A stretch of 64,000 nt of DNA. It comes from Flavobacterium sp. (GTDB taxonomy: Bacteria; Bacteroidota; Bacteroidia; Flavobacteriales; Flavobacteriaceae). Shown piece after piece: positions 9,586 to 21,000 of this stretch. A program made the position numbers and the translations under genes. A model generated the notes under the pieces. The model was given only the letters and a program-made list of their open reading frames with translations. It did no database searches and was not told the DNA's origin. The stretch spans positions 17,906 through 81,905 of the forward strand of contig JAHEZJ010000005.1 of NCBI GenBank assembly GCA_023251135.1. The letters run 5' to 3'. Numbering within the stretch: the first letter of the stretch is position 1; each line of letters starts with the position of its first letter.

Positions 9586-11028
9586 ATGAAAAAACCAATT
9601 CTACAACTTTACCTGCTTGCAGCGATGACTGCATTTTTAGGTTCCTGTTCACAAAATGAAACCATTGAAACAGAATCAAAAGCTCAAAGCGAGCAATTTG
9701 AAATTATTAACGTTACCCATCATGACGGAAGACCTTTTAGTACGGGCGCTTCCAATTCGTCCTCAACCGGAAAGTATGTCGACAATCCGGGTGGCGGAGT
9801 GATGATGCAGGCTTTTTACTGGGATGTTCCGTCTGGTGGAACCTGGTGGAATACGGTAAGTGGCAAAGTAACGGCCTGGTCTAATGCAGGAATTGGGTCT
9901 ATATGGCTGCCACCTGCTTCTAAGGCACAAAACGGCGCTTTCTCGATGGGATACGACCCTACAGATTATTTCGATTTTGGCGATTACAACCAAAATGGTT
10001 CTGTAGAAACCCGATTTGGTTCTAAAACCGAATTGGTGAACTTAATTACCGCTGCACACACAGAAAACATGAAGGTATACGCCGACATTGTAATCAATCA
10101 TAATAGTGGCGGACAATCCGAAGCCAATCCTTTTACGGGAACGAATACTTGGACTAATTTTAGCGGCGTGGCTTCCGGAAAGTTTACCCGTAATTATAAC
10201 GACTTCTACAAAAACAGTTACGGTAATAACGACGAGGGCGCTTTTGGAGGTTTTCCTGATTTATGCCATGCCAATCCGCATGTACAGGACTGGCTCTGGC
10301 TGAGAGCTGACGGTGTGGGTAAATATTACAAAAACACGATGAAGTTTGACGGCTGGAGATTTGATTATGTAAAAGGTTTCGGTGCCTGGGTCGTAAATTC
10401 ATGGAATGCGAATGTTGGCGGATTCTCGGTTGGAGAGTTATGGGATTCGAATGTAAACGTGTTAAATGACTGGGCAAACAGCGCAAACAGTTCTGTTTTT
10501 GACTTTGCCTGTTATTACAAAATGAATGATGCTTTTGACGGAAACAATCTGGCATTACTGAATGATGATATGATGTGGAAAAGAAACCCTTACAAAGCCG
10601 TGACCTTTGTAACCAATCATGATACCGATGAAATCTGGAGCAAATTATTAGCGTATTCCTACATCCTGACTCATGAAGGATACCCAACTATTTTTTACCG
10701 CGATTATGAGGAATGGCTAGACAAAAGCAAACTAAACAATCTGATCTGGATTCATAACAATAAAGCGACCGGAACAACTTCTATTCTCTATTCTGACAAT
10801 GATGAATATGTAGCAAGAAGAAACGGTTACAACGGAAATCCCGGATTGGTTGTTTACATCAACAACTCCGACACTTGGCAGGAAAGATGGATTCAAACCA
10901 ACTGGGCCAGTACTCAAATTAAAGATTTCACCGGAAACTCGAGCTGGTATCCTACTACCCAGGCCGACAAATGGGTAAAAATTCAATGTCCTCCAAAAGG
11001 ATATTCTGTTTGGTCGGTTAATCAATAA
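9586..11028 (+). CDS. Lipoprotein alpha-amylase, glycoside hydrolase family 13 (GH13_7-like)
   Basis: A 480-residue endo-acting amylase expected to hydrolyse alpha-1,4 bonds of starch or glycogen. The signal peptide ends in a lipobox with Cys21 (FLGSC), so it should be membrane anchored. The four GH13 regions are all present: DIVINH (167-172), GWRFDYVK with nucleophile Asp260, GELW with acid/base Glu284, and FVTNHD with Asp346. Long stretches (VMMQAFYWDVP, GIGSIWLPPASK, MGYDPTDYFD, YPTIFYRDYEEW) are, from memory, nearly those of Pyrococcus/Thermococcus alpha-amylases. The Cys of the archaeal zinc site is kept, but the two partner histidines appear replaced by Tyr and Gly. No SusR, SusCD or other starch genes adjoin it. 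The downstream gene prfC has its own promoter. Confidence 0.94.
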   Translation: MKKPILQLYLLAAMTAFLGSCSQNETIETESKAQSEQFEIINVTHHDGRPFSTGASNSSSTGKYVDNPGGGVMMQAFYWDVPSGGTWWNTVSGKVTAWSNAGIGSIWLPPASKAQNGAFSMGYDPTDYFDFGDYNQNGSVETRFGSKTELVNLITAAHTENMKVYADIVINHNSGGQSEANPFTGTNTWTNFSGVASGKFTRNYNDFYKNSYGNNDEGAFGGFPDLCHANPHVQDWLWLRADGVGKYYKNTMKFDGWRFDYVKGFGAWVVNSWNANVGGFSVGELWDSNVNVLNDWANSANSSVFDFACYYKMNDAFDGNNLALLNDDMMWKRNPYKAVTFVTNHDTDEIWSKLLAYSYILTHEGYPTIFYRDYEEWLDKSKLNNLIWIHNNKATGTTSILYSDNDEYVARRNGYNGNPGLVVYINNSDTWQERWIQTNWASTQIKDFTGNSSWYPTTQADKWVKIQCPPKGYSVWSVNQ

Positions 11029-11046
11029 TCTAAAAATTAAAATTCT

Positions 11047-11079
11047 AAGGCTGTTCTGAAAAAACAGCCTTATTTTTTT
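11047..11079 (+). terminator. Terminator after the amylase gene
   Basis: A 9-bp stem AAGGCTGTT / AACAGCCTT followed by ATTTTTTT, 18 bases after the amylase stop. Confidence 0.85.
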
Positions 11080-11155
11080 GCACAACTTCACTTTAATAAA
11101 ATAAAAGACTTCCCAATTTAAGAAGTGAATATTTTTATTAAGCCGTAATTAGTAG

Positions 11156-11163
11156 TACTTTTG
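11156..11163 (+). promoter_or_regulatory. -7 box of prfC
   Basis: TACTTTTG fits TANNTTTG and ends 19 bases before the prfC ATG. A TTG at the -33 position is not seen. Confidence 0.5.
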
Positions 11164-11182
11164 CAACCTATTTATACGAAAT

Positions 11183-12775
11183 ATGAGCTTTTTAAAAGAA
11201 ATACAACGCAGAAGAACATTTGGAATTATATCGCATCCTGATGCCGGTAAAACAACTTTAACAGAGAAGTTATTGTTATTTGGAGGGGCTATTCAGGAAG
11301 CGGGAGCTGTAAAAAACAATAAAATTAAAAAAGGAGCAACGAGTGATTTCATGGAAATCGAACGCCAGAGAGGTATTTCGGTTTCAACATCTGTACTTGC
11401 TTTTAATTATAAAGACAAAAAAATCAACATCCTTGATACCCCGGGACACAAGGATTTTGCCGAAGATACTTTTAGAACTTTAACCGCTGTTGACAGTGTT
11501 ATTGTTGTAATTGACGTTGCAAAAGGGGTCGAAGAACAAACAGAGAAATTAGTAGCTGTTTGTAGAATGCGTAACATCCCGATGATTGTTTTCATCAACA
11601 AGTTAGACCGTGAAGGAAAAGATGCTTTTGACCTTATGGACGAAGTGGAGCAAAAACTTGGTCTTACCGTTACGCCACTAAGTTTCCCTATCGGAATGGG
11701 GTATGATTTTCAGGGAATTTATAATCTTTGGGAACAGAACATTAACCTTTTCAGCGGAGACAGCCGTAAAAACATCGAAGAGACGATTGCTTTCTCTGAT
11801 GTTCAGAACAATCCGGAATTAGATAAAATTGTGGGGCAAAAAGCCGCTGAAAAACTTCGTGAAGAATTAGAATTGATCGACGAAGTTTATCCAAAATTTG
11901 ATCGTCAGGATTATTTAGACGGTAAACTACAACCGGTATTTTTTGGTTCAGCTTTGAATAATTTTGGGGTTCGCGAATTGTTAGATTGTTTTGTTACAAT
12001 CGCTCCGTCTCCAAGACCAAAAGATTCTGAAACCCGTTTGGTTGATCCGGCAGAGGAAAAAATGACTGGTTTTGTGTTTAAAATCCACGCCAATATGGAT
12101 CCGAAACACAGAGACCGTCTGGCCTTTATTAAAATTGTTTCGGGAACTTTTGAAAGAAACAAGCCTTATTACCACGTTCGTCAAAAGAAAAATTTAAAAT
12201 TCTCGAGTCCTAATGCGTTTTTCGCTGAGAAAAAAGAAATTGTAGATATTTCGTATCCAGGAGACATCGTTGGTTTGCACGATACCGGAAATTTTAAAAT
12301 TGGTGATACTTTAACCGAAGGAGAAATAATGAGTTTCAAAGGAATTCCAAGTTTCTCTCCGGAACATTTCAGATACATCAATAACGCCGATCCTATGAAA
12401 GCTAAGCAATTAGAAAAAGGAGTTGATCAGTTGATGGACGAAGGAGTAGCGCAGTTGTTTACTCTGGAAATGAATAATCGTAAGGTTATCGGAACTGTTG
12501 GAGCACTTCAATATGAGGTAATTCAATATCGTTTAGAGCACGAATACGGTGCAAAATGTACTTATGAAAACTTCCCGGTTCACAAAGCATGCTGGGTTAA
12601 ACCGGATGATGCCAAGAATGATGAATTTAAAGAATTCAAGCGTATCAAACAAAAATTCCTTGCTCATGATAAATACGGTCAGTTGGTATTTCTTGCCGAT
12701 TCTGACTTTACGATTCAAATGACGCAAAGTAAATACCCAAGTGTGAAGTTGTTCTTCACCTCAGAATTTGACTAA
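11183..12775 (+). CDS. prfC: Peptide chain release factor 3
   Basis: A 530-residue translational GTPase that removes RF1/RF2 from the ribosome after peptide release. The G1 motif HPDAGKTT is at residues 18-25. G2/G3 are in RGISVSTS and DTPGHKDFAEDT, and G4 is FINKLDRE. The length matches the family (about 530). Domain II and the RF3-specific C-terminal domain follow (EHFRYINNADPMKAKQLEKG). It stands alone between two terminators with its own -7 box. Confidence 0.97.
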   Translation: MSFLKEIQRRRTFGIISHPDAGKTTLTEKLLLFGGAIQEAGAVKNNKIKKGATSDFMEIERQRGISVSTSVLAFNYKDKKINILDTPGHKDFAEDTFRTLTAVDSVIVVIDVAKGVEEQTEKLVAVCRMRNIPMIVFINKLDREGKDAFDLMDEVEQKLGLTVTPLSFPIGMGYDFQGIYNLWEQNINLFSGDSRKNIEETIAFSDVQNNPELDKIVGQKAAEKLREELELIDEVYPKFDRQDYLDGKLQPVFFGSALNNFGVRELLDCFVTIAPSPRPKDSETRLVDPAEEKMTGFVFKIHANMDPKHRDRLAFIKIVSGTFERNKPYYHVRQKKNLKFSSPNAFFAEKKEIVDISYPGDIVGLHDTGNFKIGDTLTEGEIMSFKGIPSFSPEHFRYINNADPMKAKQLEKGVDQLMDEGVAQLFTLEMNNRKVIGTVGALQYEVIQYRLEHEYGAKCTYENFPVHKACWVKPDDAKNDEFKEFKRIKQKFLAHDKYGQLVFLADSDFTIQMTQSKYPSVKLFFTSEFD

Positions 12776-12795
12776 GAAATTTCAAAATATCCCAT

Positions 12796-12832
12796 AAAAA
12801 AAGCGCTAATTTTAAATTAGCGCTTTTTTTTT
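12796..12832 (+). terminator. Terminator after prfC
   Basis: Inverted repeat AGCGCTAAT / ATTAGCGCT with flanking A and T runs, starting 20 bases after the prfC stop. The flanking runs make it bidirectional. Confidence 0.88.
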
Positions 12833-13075
12833 AATTTGAATTAATCGAACCTTAATTAGTTAATATATTCCAATAATTAATAATCTTTTATTTAGGAGGT
12901 GGCAATCTAGGACAATCCATTCAAAACAAAAAATTTTGTCGACGAAAACAAAAATAAATCCGTTGAACTACACTTTCTGTTTGTTTAGATCTCCAACTGT
13001 ATCCCATTTTCTAAATTTATACCCATCTGTTTTTTAACAACAGTAAAAGCTCTCAAAATTTTCATTTTTTTCCAT

Positions 13076-13099
13076 AAAAAAAGCCCCATTGCTGGGGCT
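13076..13099 (-). terminator. Terminator at the end of the rpoBC cluster
   Basis: Stem AGCCCCA / TGGGGCT with loop TTGC, followed on the minus strand by a T run, 9 bases beyond the DUF3467 stop. Confidence 0.85.
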
Positions 13100-13107
13100 T
13101 TTAAAAT

Positions 13108-13419
13108 TTATGCTTGTCCCGCAGGACCAAAATTAAGCGGTATTGGAGCTTGTTCTGTCTCTTTGATTTCGCCATGAGCGACTTCAAAACGATGAATATT
13201 TTCACCAATTGCTTTTAATAATCTTTTAGCATGTTGTGGCGTCAAGACAATTCTTGACTTTACTTTGGCTTTAGGAATACCAGGCATAATACTCACAAAA
13301 TCTAAAACAAATTCTGAAGATGAGTGGTTGATAATCGCAAGATTGGAATAAATTCCTTCTGCGATAGTTTCGTCTAACTCAATATTAATCTGTTCTTGTT
13401 GTTGGTTCGGATTACTCAT
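13108..13419 (-). CDS. DUF3467 family protein
   Basis: A 103-residue acidic cytoplasmic protein without signal peptide or membrane segment. It contains the family's core: EGIYSNLAIINHSSSEFVLDF, then a prolyl/lysyl stretch MPGIPKAKVKSRIVLTPQHAKRLLKAIGENI. It starts 11 bases after the rpoC stop and ends just before a strong terminator, so it is almost certainly the last cistron of the rpoBC transcript. Its function is unknown. The genomic link to RNA polymerase is the only visible hint, and I do not infer more. Confidence 0.85.
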   Translation of the reverse strand: MSNPNQQQEQINIELDETIAEGIYSNLAIINHSSSEFVLDFVSIMPGIPKAKVKSRIVLTPQHAKRLLKAIGENIHRFEVAHGEIKETEQAPIPLNFGPAGQA

Positions 13420-13430
13420 AGTTTCCTAAA

Positions 13431-16400
13431 TTAATAAATATATTCTTCTTTATTAGCCATCATTTCATTGTAATCGTCTTTAGATCCTACGATAGTGTTA
13501 TCGTATTCTCTCATACCAGTTCCCGCAGGAATTCTGTGTCCAACAATTACATTTTCTTTCAATCCTTCTAAATCATCTACTTTACCAGCTACAGCAGCTT
13601 CGTTAAGTACTTTTGTTGTTTCCTGGAAGGAAGCAGCAGAGATGAATGATTTAGTTTGTAGCGAAGCTCTTGTAATACCTTGTAAAACTGGCGTTGCAGT
13701 TGCAGTAATTACATCTCTGGCTACAACCAGATTTTTATCATTTCGTTTTAGCAATGAGTTCTCATCGCGTAAATCACGAGGTGTAATAATTTGACCTGGT
13801 TTTAGTACAGCAGAGTCTCCGGCATCTTCAACTACTTTCATACCGTATAATTTATCGTTTTGAACGATGAAATCTTTGGTGTGAATCAATTGATCTTCCA
13901 GGAATAATGTATCTCCCGGATCCTGAACTCTTACTTTACGCATCATTTGACGAATAACTACCTCAAAGTGCTTGTCATTAATTTTTACCCCTTGTAAACG
14001 GTATACCTCTTGAATTTCATTTACCAAGTACTGTTGAACAGCAGCCGGTCCTTGAATTCTTAAAATATCATCCGGTGTAATTGCACCGTCAGACAATGGT
14101 ACTCCTGCTCTTACGAAGTCATTTTCCTGTACTAAGATTTGGCTTGAAAGTTTAACTAAATACTTTTTAATCTCACCAAATTTAGATTCGATAACGATCT
14201 CACGGTTACCTCTTTTGATTTTTCCAAAAGAAACAACACCATCAATTTCAGATACAACTGCAGGGTTTGAAGGGTTACGAGCCTCAAGCAACTCGGTAAT
14301 TCTTGGTAAACCTCCTGTAATATCTCCCGCTTTAGAAGAACGACGTGGAATTTTAACCAATACTTTACCTGCTTTAATTTTCTCACCGTTTTCAACCATT
14401 AAGTGTGCACCTACTGGTAAGTTGTAAGAACGAATCAATTCACCTTCTTTACCGTAAACCAATAAAGTTGGGATTAATTTTTTGTTTCTTGCCTCAGAAA
14501 TTACTTTTTCCTGGAATCCTGTTTGCTCATCGATTTCAACCATGTATGATTGTCCTTGTTCTAAATCTTCGTAAGCAATCTTACCTGTAAATTCAGAAAC
14601 AATTACACCATTATATGGATCCCACTTACAGATCACAGATCCTTTAGTAACTACTTCACCATCCTTAACAAAGATACTAGATCCGTAAGGAATGTTGTGT
14701 GTATTTAAAACGATTCCAGTTTTCTCGTCAACTAATTTTAATTCTGTTGAACGTGATACTACGATATCAACCGCATTACCTTCACTGTCCTCACCTTTAA
14801 CCGTTTTTAAATCTTCAATCTCAAGTCTACCGTTGAATCTTGTAACAATACTAGATTCTTCAGAAATACCTCCAGCAACCCCTCCAACGTGGAACGTACG
14901 AAGTGTTAACTGTGTACCTGGCTCTCCAATAGACTGAGCTGCAATAACTCCGACAGCTTCACCTCTTTGTGTCATTTTTCCGGTAGCTAAGTTTCTACCG
15001 TAACATTTAGCACAAATACCTTTTAAAGCCTCACAAGTTAATGGAGATCTAACTTCTACTCTTTCAATCGGAGAAGCTTCGATAACTCTCATGATTGCTT
15101 CAGTAATTTGTTGTCCGGATTGAACCAGAACTTCATTCGTAAGAGGATTAATAACATCTTGCAAGGCAACACGTCCTAAAATTCTTTCTCCTAAAGATTC
15201 AACAATTTCCTCATTTTTCTTCAATGCAGAAACTTCAACACCTCTTAAAGTACCACAGTCTTCGATGTTTACAATAACATCCTGAGATACGTCATGAAGC
15301 CTTCTTGTTAAGTAACCAGCATCGGCCGTTTTAAGAGCCGTATCCGCAAGACCTTTACGAGCACCGTGAGTAGAAATAAAGTACTCAAGAATCGAAAGAC
15401 CTTCCTTAAAGTTAGAAAGAATCGGGTTTTCAATAATCTCACCACCACCGGCAGTAGATTTTTTAGGTTTAGCCATCAAACCACGCATACCTGTTAACTG
15501 ACGAATCTGCTCCTTAGAACCCCTCGCCCCAGAGTCAAGCATCATATATACAGAGTTGAAACCTTGTTGGTCTTCTCTAATATTTTTCATTGCTAATTCT
15601 GTTAACTGAGCATTCGCAGAAGTCCATACGTCAATAACCTGGTTGTAACGCTCGTTATTGGTAATAAGACCCATGTTATAGTTAGTTGAGATACCTTCAA
15701 CTTGCTCTCTGGCATCTGCAATTAACTTGGTTTTTTGTTCCGGGATTCTAATATCACCAAGAGAGAATGATAAACCTCCTCTAAATGCGAATTTATAACC
15801 CATATCTTTCATATTGTCCAAGAAAGCCGCCGTTGTAGGTACATCAGTCACACTTAAAATGTGTCCGATAATATCTCTAAGGTTTTTCTTAGTCAATACG
15901 TCATTGATATATCCAGCTGCTTCAGGTACTACTTCGTTAAATAATACACGTCCTGCAGTTGTTTGAATAATCTGGTACACTAATTCTCCAGCCTCATTAA
16001 AATCTTTTGCTCTAATTTTCACACGAGCATTCAATTCTAATCTTCCTTCGTTTAATGCAATGTTTACTTCTTCAGCAGAATAGAAAGTCAAATCCTGACC
16101 TAAAATAATGTGATCTTCTGTAGAAATACGCTCTTTGGTCATATAGTATAGACCCAAAACCATGTCCTGAGAAGGTACCGTAATTGGAGCACCATTTGCA
16201 GGGTTAAGGATATTGTGAGAAGCCAACATTAATAATTGTGCCTCTAAAATAGCCTCTGGTCCTAAAGGTAAGTGAACCGCCATCTGATCCCCATCGAAAT
16301 CGGCGTTGAATGCCGTACATACTAATGGGTGTAACTGGATCGCTTTTCCTTCAATTAATTTTGGCTGGAAAGCCTGAATACCAAGTCTGTGCAAAGTAGG

Positions 16401-17738
16401 AGCACGGTTCAGTAATACTGGGTGTCCTTTAATTACGTTTTCAAGAATATCCCAAACTACCGGCTCTTTTTTGTCTATGATTTTCTTAGCAGATTTTACT
16501 GTTTTTACAATACCTCTTTCAATCAATTTACGGATAACGAAAGGTTTGTATAATTCAGATGCCATATCTTTTGGCAATCCACATTCGAATAATTTTAACT
16601 CAGGACCAACAACAATTACCGAACGAGCAGAATAATCCACACGTTTTCCAAGTAAGTTTTGACGGAAACGTCCTTGCTTACCTTTTAAGGAATCAGATAA
16701 TGATTTTAATGGTCTGTTAGATTCTGTTTTAACAGCAGAAGCTTTACGCGTGTTGTCAAATAATGAATCTACAGATTCCTGTAACATACGTTTTTCGTTT
16801 CTTAAGATCACTTCAGGAGCTTTAATCTCCATTAATCTTTTCAAACGGTTGTTACGGATGATTACACGACGGTATAAGTCGTTCAAATCTGAAGTTGCAA
16901 AACGACCTCCATCAAGTGGCACAAGCGGACGTAATTCTGGTGGAATAACAGGAACCACTTTCATAATCATCCATTCAGGACGGTTTTCGCGGTTTAAGTT
17001 AGACTCACGGAAAGACTCAACAACTTGTAATCTTTTTAAAGCTTCTGTTTTACGTTGCTTAGAAGTTTCGTTGTTAGCGCTGTGTCTTAATTCATAAGAT
17101 AAAGCATCTAAGTCGATACGAGCTAATAAATCCATAATACACTCTGCTCCCATTTTGGCAACAAATTTATTAGGATCTAAATCATCTAAATATTGGTTTT
17201 CCTGTGGAAGAGTATCTAAAATGTTCAAATATTCTTCTTCAGTTAAGAAATCTAATCTTTGTAGTGATTCTCCATCTGCATTTTTAGCAATACCAGCCTG
17301 GATTACTACGTATCTTTCGTAGTAAATGATCATATCTAATTTCTTAGATGGAAGACCAAGGATATAACCAATTTTGTTTGGAAGAGAACGGAAATACCAG
17401 ATGTGAGCAATAGGCACAACAAGGTTGATGTGTCCTACTCTGTCACGACGTACTTTTTTCTCGGTAACTTCAACACCACAACGGTCACAGATGATACCTT
17501 TGTAACGAATTCTTTTATATTTTCCACAAGCACACTCAAAATCCTTAACAGGTCCGAAGATTCTTTCGCAGAAAAGTCCGTCACGCTCTGGCTTGTGAGT
17601 TCTGTAGTTAATTGTTTCCGGCTTTAAAACCTCTCCTCTTGATTCTTTCAGGATAGATTCTGGTGAAGCCAATCCAATAGAAATTTTGTTAAATCTTTTT
17701 ACTGGATTCTTATCTTTATTGTTTCTATTATTCATCAT
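13431..17738 (-). CDS. rpoC: DNA-directed RNA polymerase subunit beta'
   Basis: The 1435-residue beta' subunit of RNA polymerase. The N-terminal zinc ribbon is [20 protein letters not shown]. The catalytic magnesium site NADFDGDQM places the aspartates at 480, 482 and 484. The trigger-loop region is around [25 protein letters not shown], and the second zinc site includes [14 protein letters not shown]. Two ATGs in tandem open the frame (17738 and 17735) and either may be used. It follows rpoB after a 288-base spacer with a long hairpin, and precedes DUF3467 closely. Confidence 0.98.
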   Translation of the reverse strand: MMNNRNNKDKNPVKRFNKISIGLASPESILKESRGEVLKPETINYRTHKPERDGLFCERIFGPVKDFECACGKYKRIRYKGIICDRCGVEVTEKKVRRDRVGHINLVVPIAHIWYFRSLPNKIGYILGLPSKKLDMIIYYERYVVIQAGIAKNADGESLQRLDFLTEEEYLNILDTLPQENQYLDDLDPNKFVAKMGAECIMDLLARIDLDALSYELRHSANNETSKQRKTEALKRLQVVESFRESNLNRENRPEWMIMKVVPVIPPELRPLVPLDGGRFATSDLNDLYRRVIIRNNRLKRLMEIKAPEVILRNEKRMLQESVDSLFDNTRKASAVKTESNRPLKSLSDSLKGKQGRFRQNLLGKRVDYSARSVIVVGPELKLFECGLPKDMASELYKPFVIRKLIERGIVKTVKSAKKIIDKKEPVVWDILENVIKGHPVLLNRAPTLHRLGIQAFQPKLIEGKAIQLHPLVCTAFNADFDGDQMAVHLPLGPEAILEAQLLMLASHNILNPANGAPITVPSQDMVLGLYYMTKERISTEDHIILGQDLTFYSAEEVNIALNEGRLELNARVKIRAKDFNEAGELVYQIIQTTAGRVLFNEVVPEAAGYINDVLTKKNLRDIIGHILSVTDVPTTAAFLDNMKDMGYKFAFRGGLSFSLGDIRIPEQKTKLIADAREQVEGISTNYNMGLITNNERYNQVIDVWTSANAQLTELAMKNIREDQQGFNSVYMMLDSGARGSKEQIRQLTGMRGLMAKPKKSTAGGGEIIENPILSNFKEGLSILEYFISTHGARKGLADTALKTADAGYLTRRLHDVSQDVIVNIEDCGTLRGVEVSALKKNEEIVESLGERILGRVALQDVINPLTNEVLVQSGQQITEAIMRVIEASPIERVEVRSPLTCEALKGICAKCYGRNLATGKMTQRGEAVGVIAAQSIGEPGTQLTLRTFHVGGVAGGISEESSIVTRFNGRLEIEDLKTVKGEDSEGNAVDIVVSRSTELKLVDEKTGIVLNTHNIPYGSSIFVKDGEVVTKGSVICKWDPYNGVIVSEFTGKIAYEDLEQGQSYMVEIDEQTGFQEKVISEARNKKLIPTLLVYGKEGELIRSYNLPVGAHLMVENGEKIKAGKVLVKIPRRSSKAGDITGGLPRITELLEARNPSNPAVVSEIDGVVSFGKIKRGNREIVIESKFGEIKKYLVKLSSQILVQENDFVRAGVPLSDGAITPDDILRIQGPAAVQQYLVNEIQEVYRLQGVKINDKHFEVVIRQMMRKVRVQDPGDTLFLEDQLIHTKDFIVQNDKLYGMKVVEDAGDSAVLKPGQIITPRDLRDENSLLKRNDKNLVVARDVITATATPVLQGITRASLQTKSFISAASFQETTKVLNEAAVAGKVDDLEGLKENVIVGHRIPAGTGMREYDNTIVGSKDDYNEMMANKEEYIY

Positions 17739-17971
17739 AGTTTTTACTATTGATTTACTGCTGTTTAAAAATTGATTTTAGATTTCATAATCTCCATCTT
17801 TCAAAAGTTCCCTTCAAAAGAGTTAAATCATCGCGCTTACCTCGGTTTACTTCTCTAAACCTCAAACTTAAATTTGAAGTGCTAGTTATAAAATGCATTG
17901 CATTGTTATAAAAAATCGGAACGGGTTACGGGTATAAATCTTAAAAACTTTAATACTATTAGTAACAGTGA

Positions 17972-18011
17972 ACAGTCTCAGTTTTCAGTGTAAACTGAAT
18001 GCTGAGACTGT
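17972..18011 (-). repeat. Long hairpin in the rpoB-rpoC spacer, built from the ACTGAGACTG repeat family
   Basis: Arms ACAGTCTCAGTTTTCAGT (17972-17989) and ACTGAATGCTGAGACTGT (17994-18011) pair over 18 bp with two mismatches around a 4-base loop. The left arm read in reverse is the same sequence as the 13-bp tandem unit at 63682-63720. No T run follows, so it need not terminate transcription. It lies just after the rpoB stop. Confidence 0.7.
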
Positions 18012-18026
18012 AACTGAAAACTTTTA

Positions 18027-21000
18027 TTATTCTTCCAAACGAAGATCTAAACCTAGACCTTTCAATTCGTGCATTAATACGTTGAATGATTCTGGTAAAC
18101 CTGGTTCTGGCATAGTTTCTCCCTTAACGATAGCTTCGTAAGTTTTAGCTCTACCAATAACGTCATCAGATTTAACCGTTAAGATTTCACGTAGTGTACT
18201 TGATGCTCCATAAGCCTCAAGTGCCCAAACCTCCATCTCTCCAAAACGCTGACCTCCAAATTGAGCCTTACCTCCAAGTGGTTGTTGCGTAATCAATGAG
18301 TATGGTCCGATAGAACGTGCGTGCATCTTATCATCAACCATGTGTCCTAATTTAAGCATGTAAATTACACCCACAGTTGCTTTTTGTGCAAAACGCTCAC
18401 CAGTTCCACCATCATAAAGGTAGGTATGTCCAAAACGTGGTACGTTAGCCTCATCAGTCAAAGCGTTGATCTGGTCAAGAGAAGCACCGTCAAAAATTGG
18501 AGTAGCAAATTTTCTACCCAAGTTCATACCAGCCCATCCAAGAACCGTCTCATAAATCTGACCAATGTTCATACGTGAAGGTACCCCAAGTGGATTCAAT
18601 ACGATATCTACCGGTGTTCCGTCTTCAAGGAAAGGCATGTCTTCATGACGAACGATTCTAGCAACAATACCTTTGTTACCGTGACGTCCTGCCATTTTAT
18701 CCCCTACTTTTAATTTACGTTTTTTAGCGATATAAATTTTCGCCAATTTCAAGATTCCAGATGGTAATTCATCTCCAACTGTAATAGTGAATTTTTCTCT
18801 TCTTAAAGATCCTTGTAAGTCGTTCAGCTTAATTTTATAGTTATGAATTAAATCATTCACCATTTTATTAGTAGCGTCATCAGCAACCCATTGACCTTTG
18901 CTTAAGTGAGCAAAATCTTCTACTGCGTAAAGCATTTTTTGAGTATATTTTTTACCTTTTGGTAAAACTTCTTCACCCAAATCATTCATTACACCCTGAG
19001 ATGTTTTTCCGTTAACGATCAGGAATAATTTCTCTACCAATCTGTCTTTTAATTCAACAAATTTAGTTTCGAACTCCATTTCTAAAGCGCCTAAAGCATC
19101 TTTATCCTGAGTACGTTTACGTTTATCTTTTACGGCTCTTGCAAATAATTTTTTGTCAAGAACTACACCGTGTAAAGATGGAGAAGCTTTTAATGAAGCA
19201 TCTTTTACATCACCTGCTTTATCCCCGAAGATTGCACGAAGCAATTTCTCTTCCGGAGTAGGATCTGATTCTCCTTTTGGTGTAATTTTTCCAATCAAAA
19301 TGTCGCCAGGTTTAACCTCTGCTCCAATTCTGATCATACCGTTTTCATCTAAATCTTTAGTAGCTTCTTCAGAAACGTTAGGAATATCGTTTGTTAACTC
19401 TTCGTTTCCTAACTTCGTATCTCTAACCTCTAATGAATAATCATCAACGTGGATAGAAGTAAAAATATCATCACGAACTACTTTTTCAGAAATTACAATT
19501 GCATCCTCGAAGTTATACCCTTTCCATGGCATGAACGCAACTTTTAAGTTTCTACCTAAAGCTAATTCTCCATTTTGAGTAGCATAACCTTCTGACAATA
19601 CTTGTCCAGGAATAACTCTGTCACCTTTTCTTACGATCGGTTTCAGGTTAATACTTGTTCCCTGATTGGTTTTTCTAAATTTAATAAGGTTGTATGTTTT
19701 CTCATCAGCATCAAAACTAACCATTCTCTCGTCTTCTGTACGATCGTATTTGATAGTAATGATATTAGCATCAACATATTCAACAGTTCCATGCCCTTCA
19801 GCATTGATTAATACTCTTGAATCTGAAGCTACCTGACGCTCTAAACCTGTACCTACAATTGGTGCTTCCGGACGGATCAAAGGAACCGCCTGACGCATCA
19901 TGTTGGATCCCATCAACGCACGGTTCGCATCATCATGCTCCAAGAAAGGAATCAATGATGCAGAAATCGATGCAATCTGATTAGGCGCAACGTCTGTATA
20001 ATGAACTACAGATGGCTCAACAACCGGGAAGTCACCTTCCTCACGAGCAATAACATTGCTAGCTGTAATTTTACCAGTTTCATCCATTTCAATGTTTGCC
20101 TGAGCAATCATTTTACCTTCTTCTTCTTCAGCACTTAAGTAAATTGGAGTACTTTCTAAATCAACTACACCATTAGTTACTTTACGGTAAGGTGTTTCGA
20201 TGAAACCCATTCCGTTTACTTTTGCATAAACACCAAGAGATGAAATCAAACCAATGTTTGGTCCCTCAGGAGTTTCAATCGGACATAAACGACCATAGTG
20301 TGTATAGTGAACGTCACGAACCTCGAAACCAGCTCTCTCTCTCGAAAGTCCACCTGGTCCAAGTGCAGAAAGTCTTCTTTTGTGTGTAATCTCCGCTAAT
20401 GGATTCGTTTGATCCATAAATTGAGACAACTGGTTCGTACCAAAGAAAGAGTTGATAACTGATGATAATGTTTTAGCATTAATCAAATCAATTGGTGTAA
20501 ACACCTCGTTATCTCTAACGTTCATTCTCTCACGAATAGTTCTTGCCATACGTGCTAAACCAACACCGAATTGTTGAGACAATTGTTCTCCAACTGTTCT
20601 AACACGACGGTTTGATAAGTGATCAATATCATCAATCTCTGCTTTAGAGTTGATCAATTCGATCAAATATTTTACGATTGTAATGATATCTTCTTTGGTA
20701 AGCACTTGCTTGTCCATAGGGATATCTAAATCTAATTTTTTGTTCATTCTGTAACGACCAACTTCACCTAAGTTATAACGTTGATCAGAGAAGAACAATT
20801 TATCTATAATACCACGAGCAGTTTCTTCATCAGGCGGTTCTGCATTACGCAATTGTCTGTAGATATGCTCAACAGCTTCTTTTTCAGAGTTTGTTGGATC
20901 TTTTTGTAACGTGTTGTGGATAATAGCATAATCTGCCTGGTTATTATCCTCTTTGTGTAACAAAATAGATTTAACGTTAGAATCGATGATTTCTTCAACA

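Larger units (their letters stand above)
12776..13107. other. Intergenic region between prfC and the DUF3467 gene
   Basis: The 332 bases between convergent genes contain a terminator at each end. The middle part (12840-13070) has only short open stretches on the minus strand, some protein-like but interrupted by stops. I cannot support a gene; a decayed remnant is possible. Confidence 0.5.

Noticed and set aside
10184-10687. 167-residue minus-strand frame inside the amylase gene
   Set aside because: Shadow of the GH13 gene, rich in His, Cys and Arg as expected of an antisense frame.
12889-12918. Minus-strand reading ending CPRLPPPK before a stop
   Set aside because: The in-frame stop just before its Met limits it to 10 residues, and protein-like stretches upstream are in other frames. 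It may be a decayed gene but cannot be supported.
20330-20480. Possible rifampicin-resistance substitutions in rpoB
   Set aside because: The residues matching E. coli Gln513, Asp516, His526 and Ser531 are the sensitive-type ones; the differences seen are normal Bacteroidota variation.
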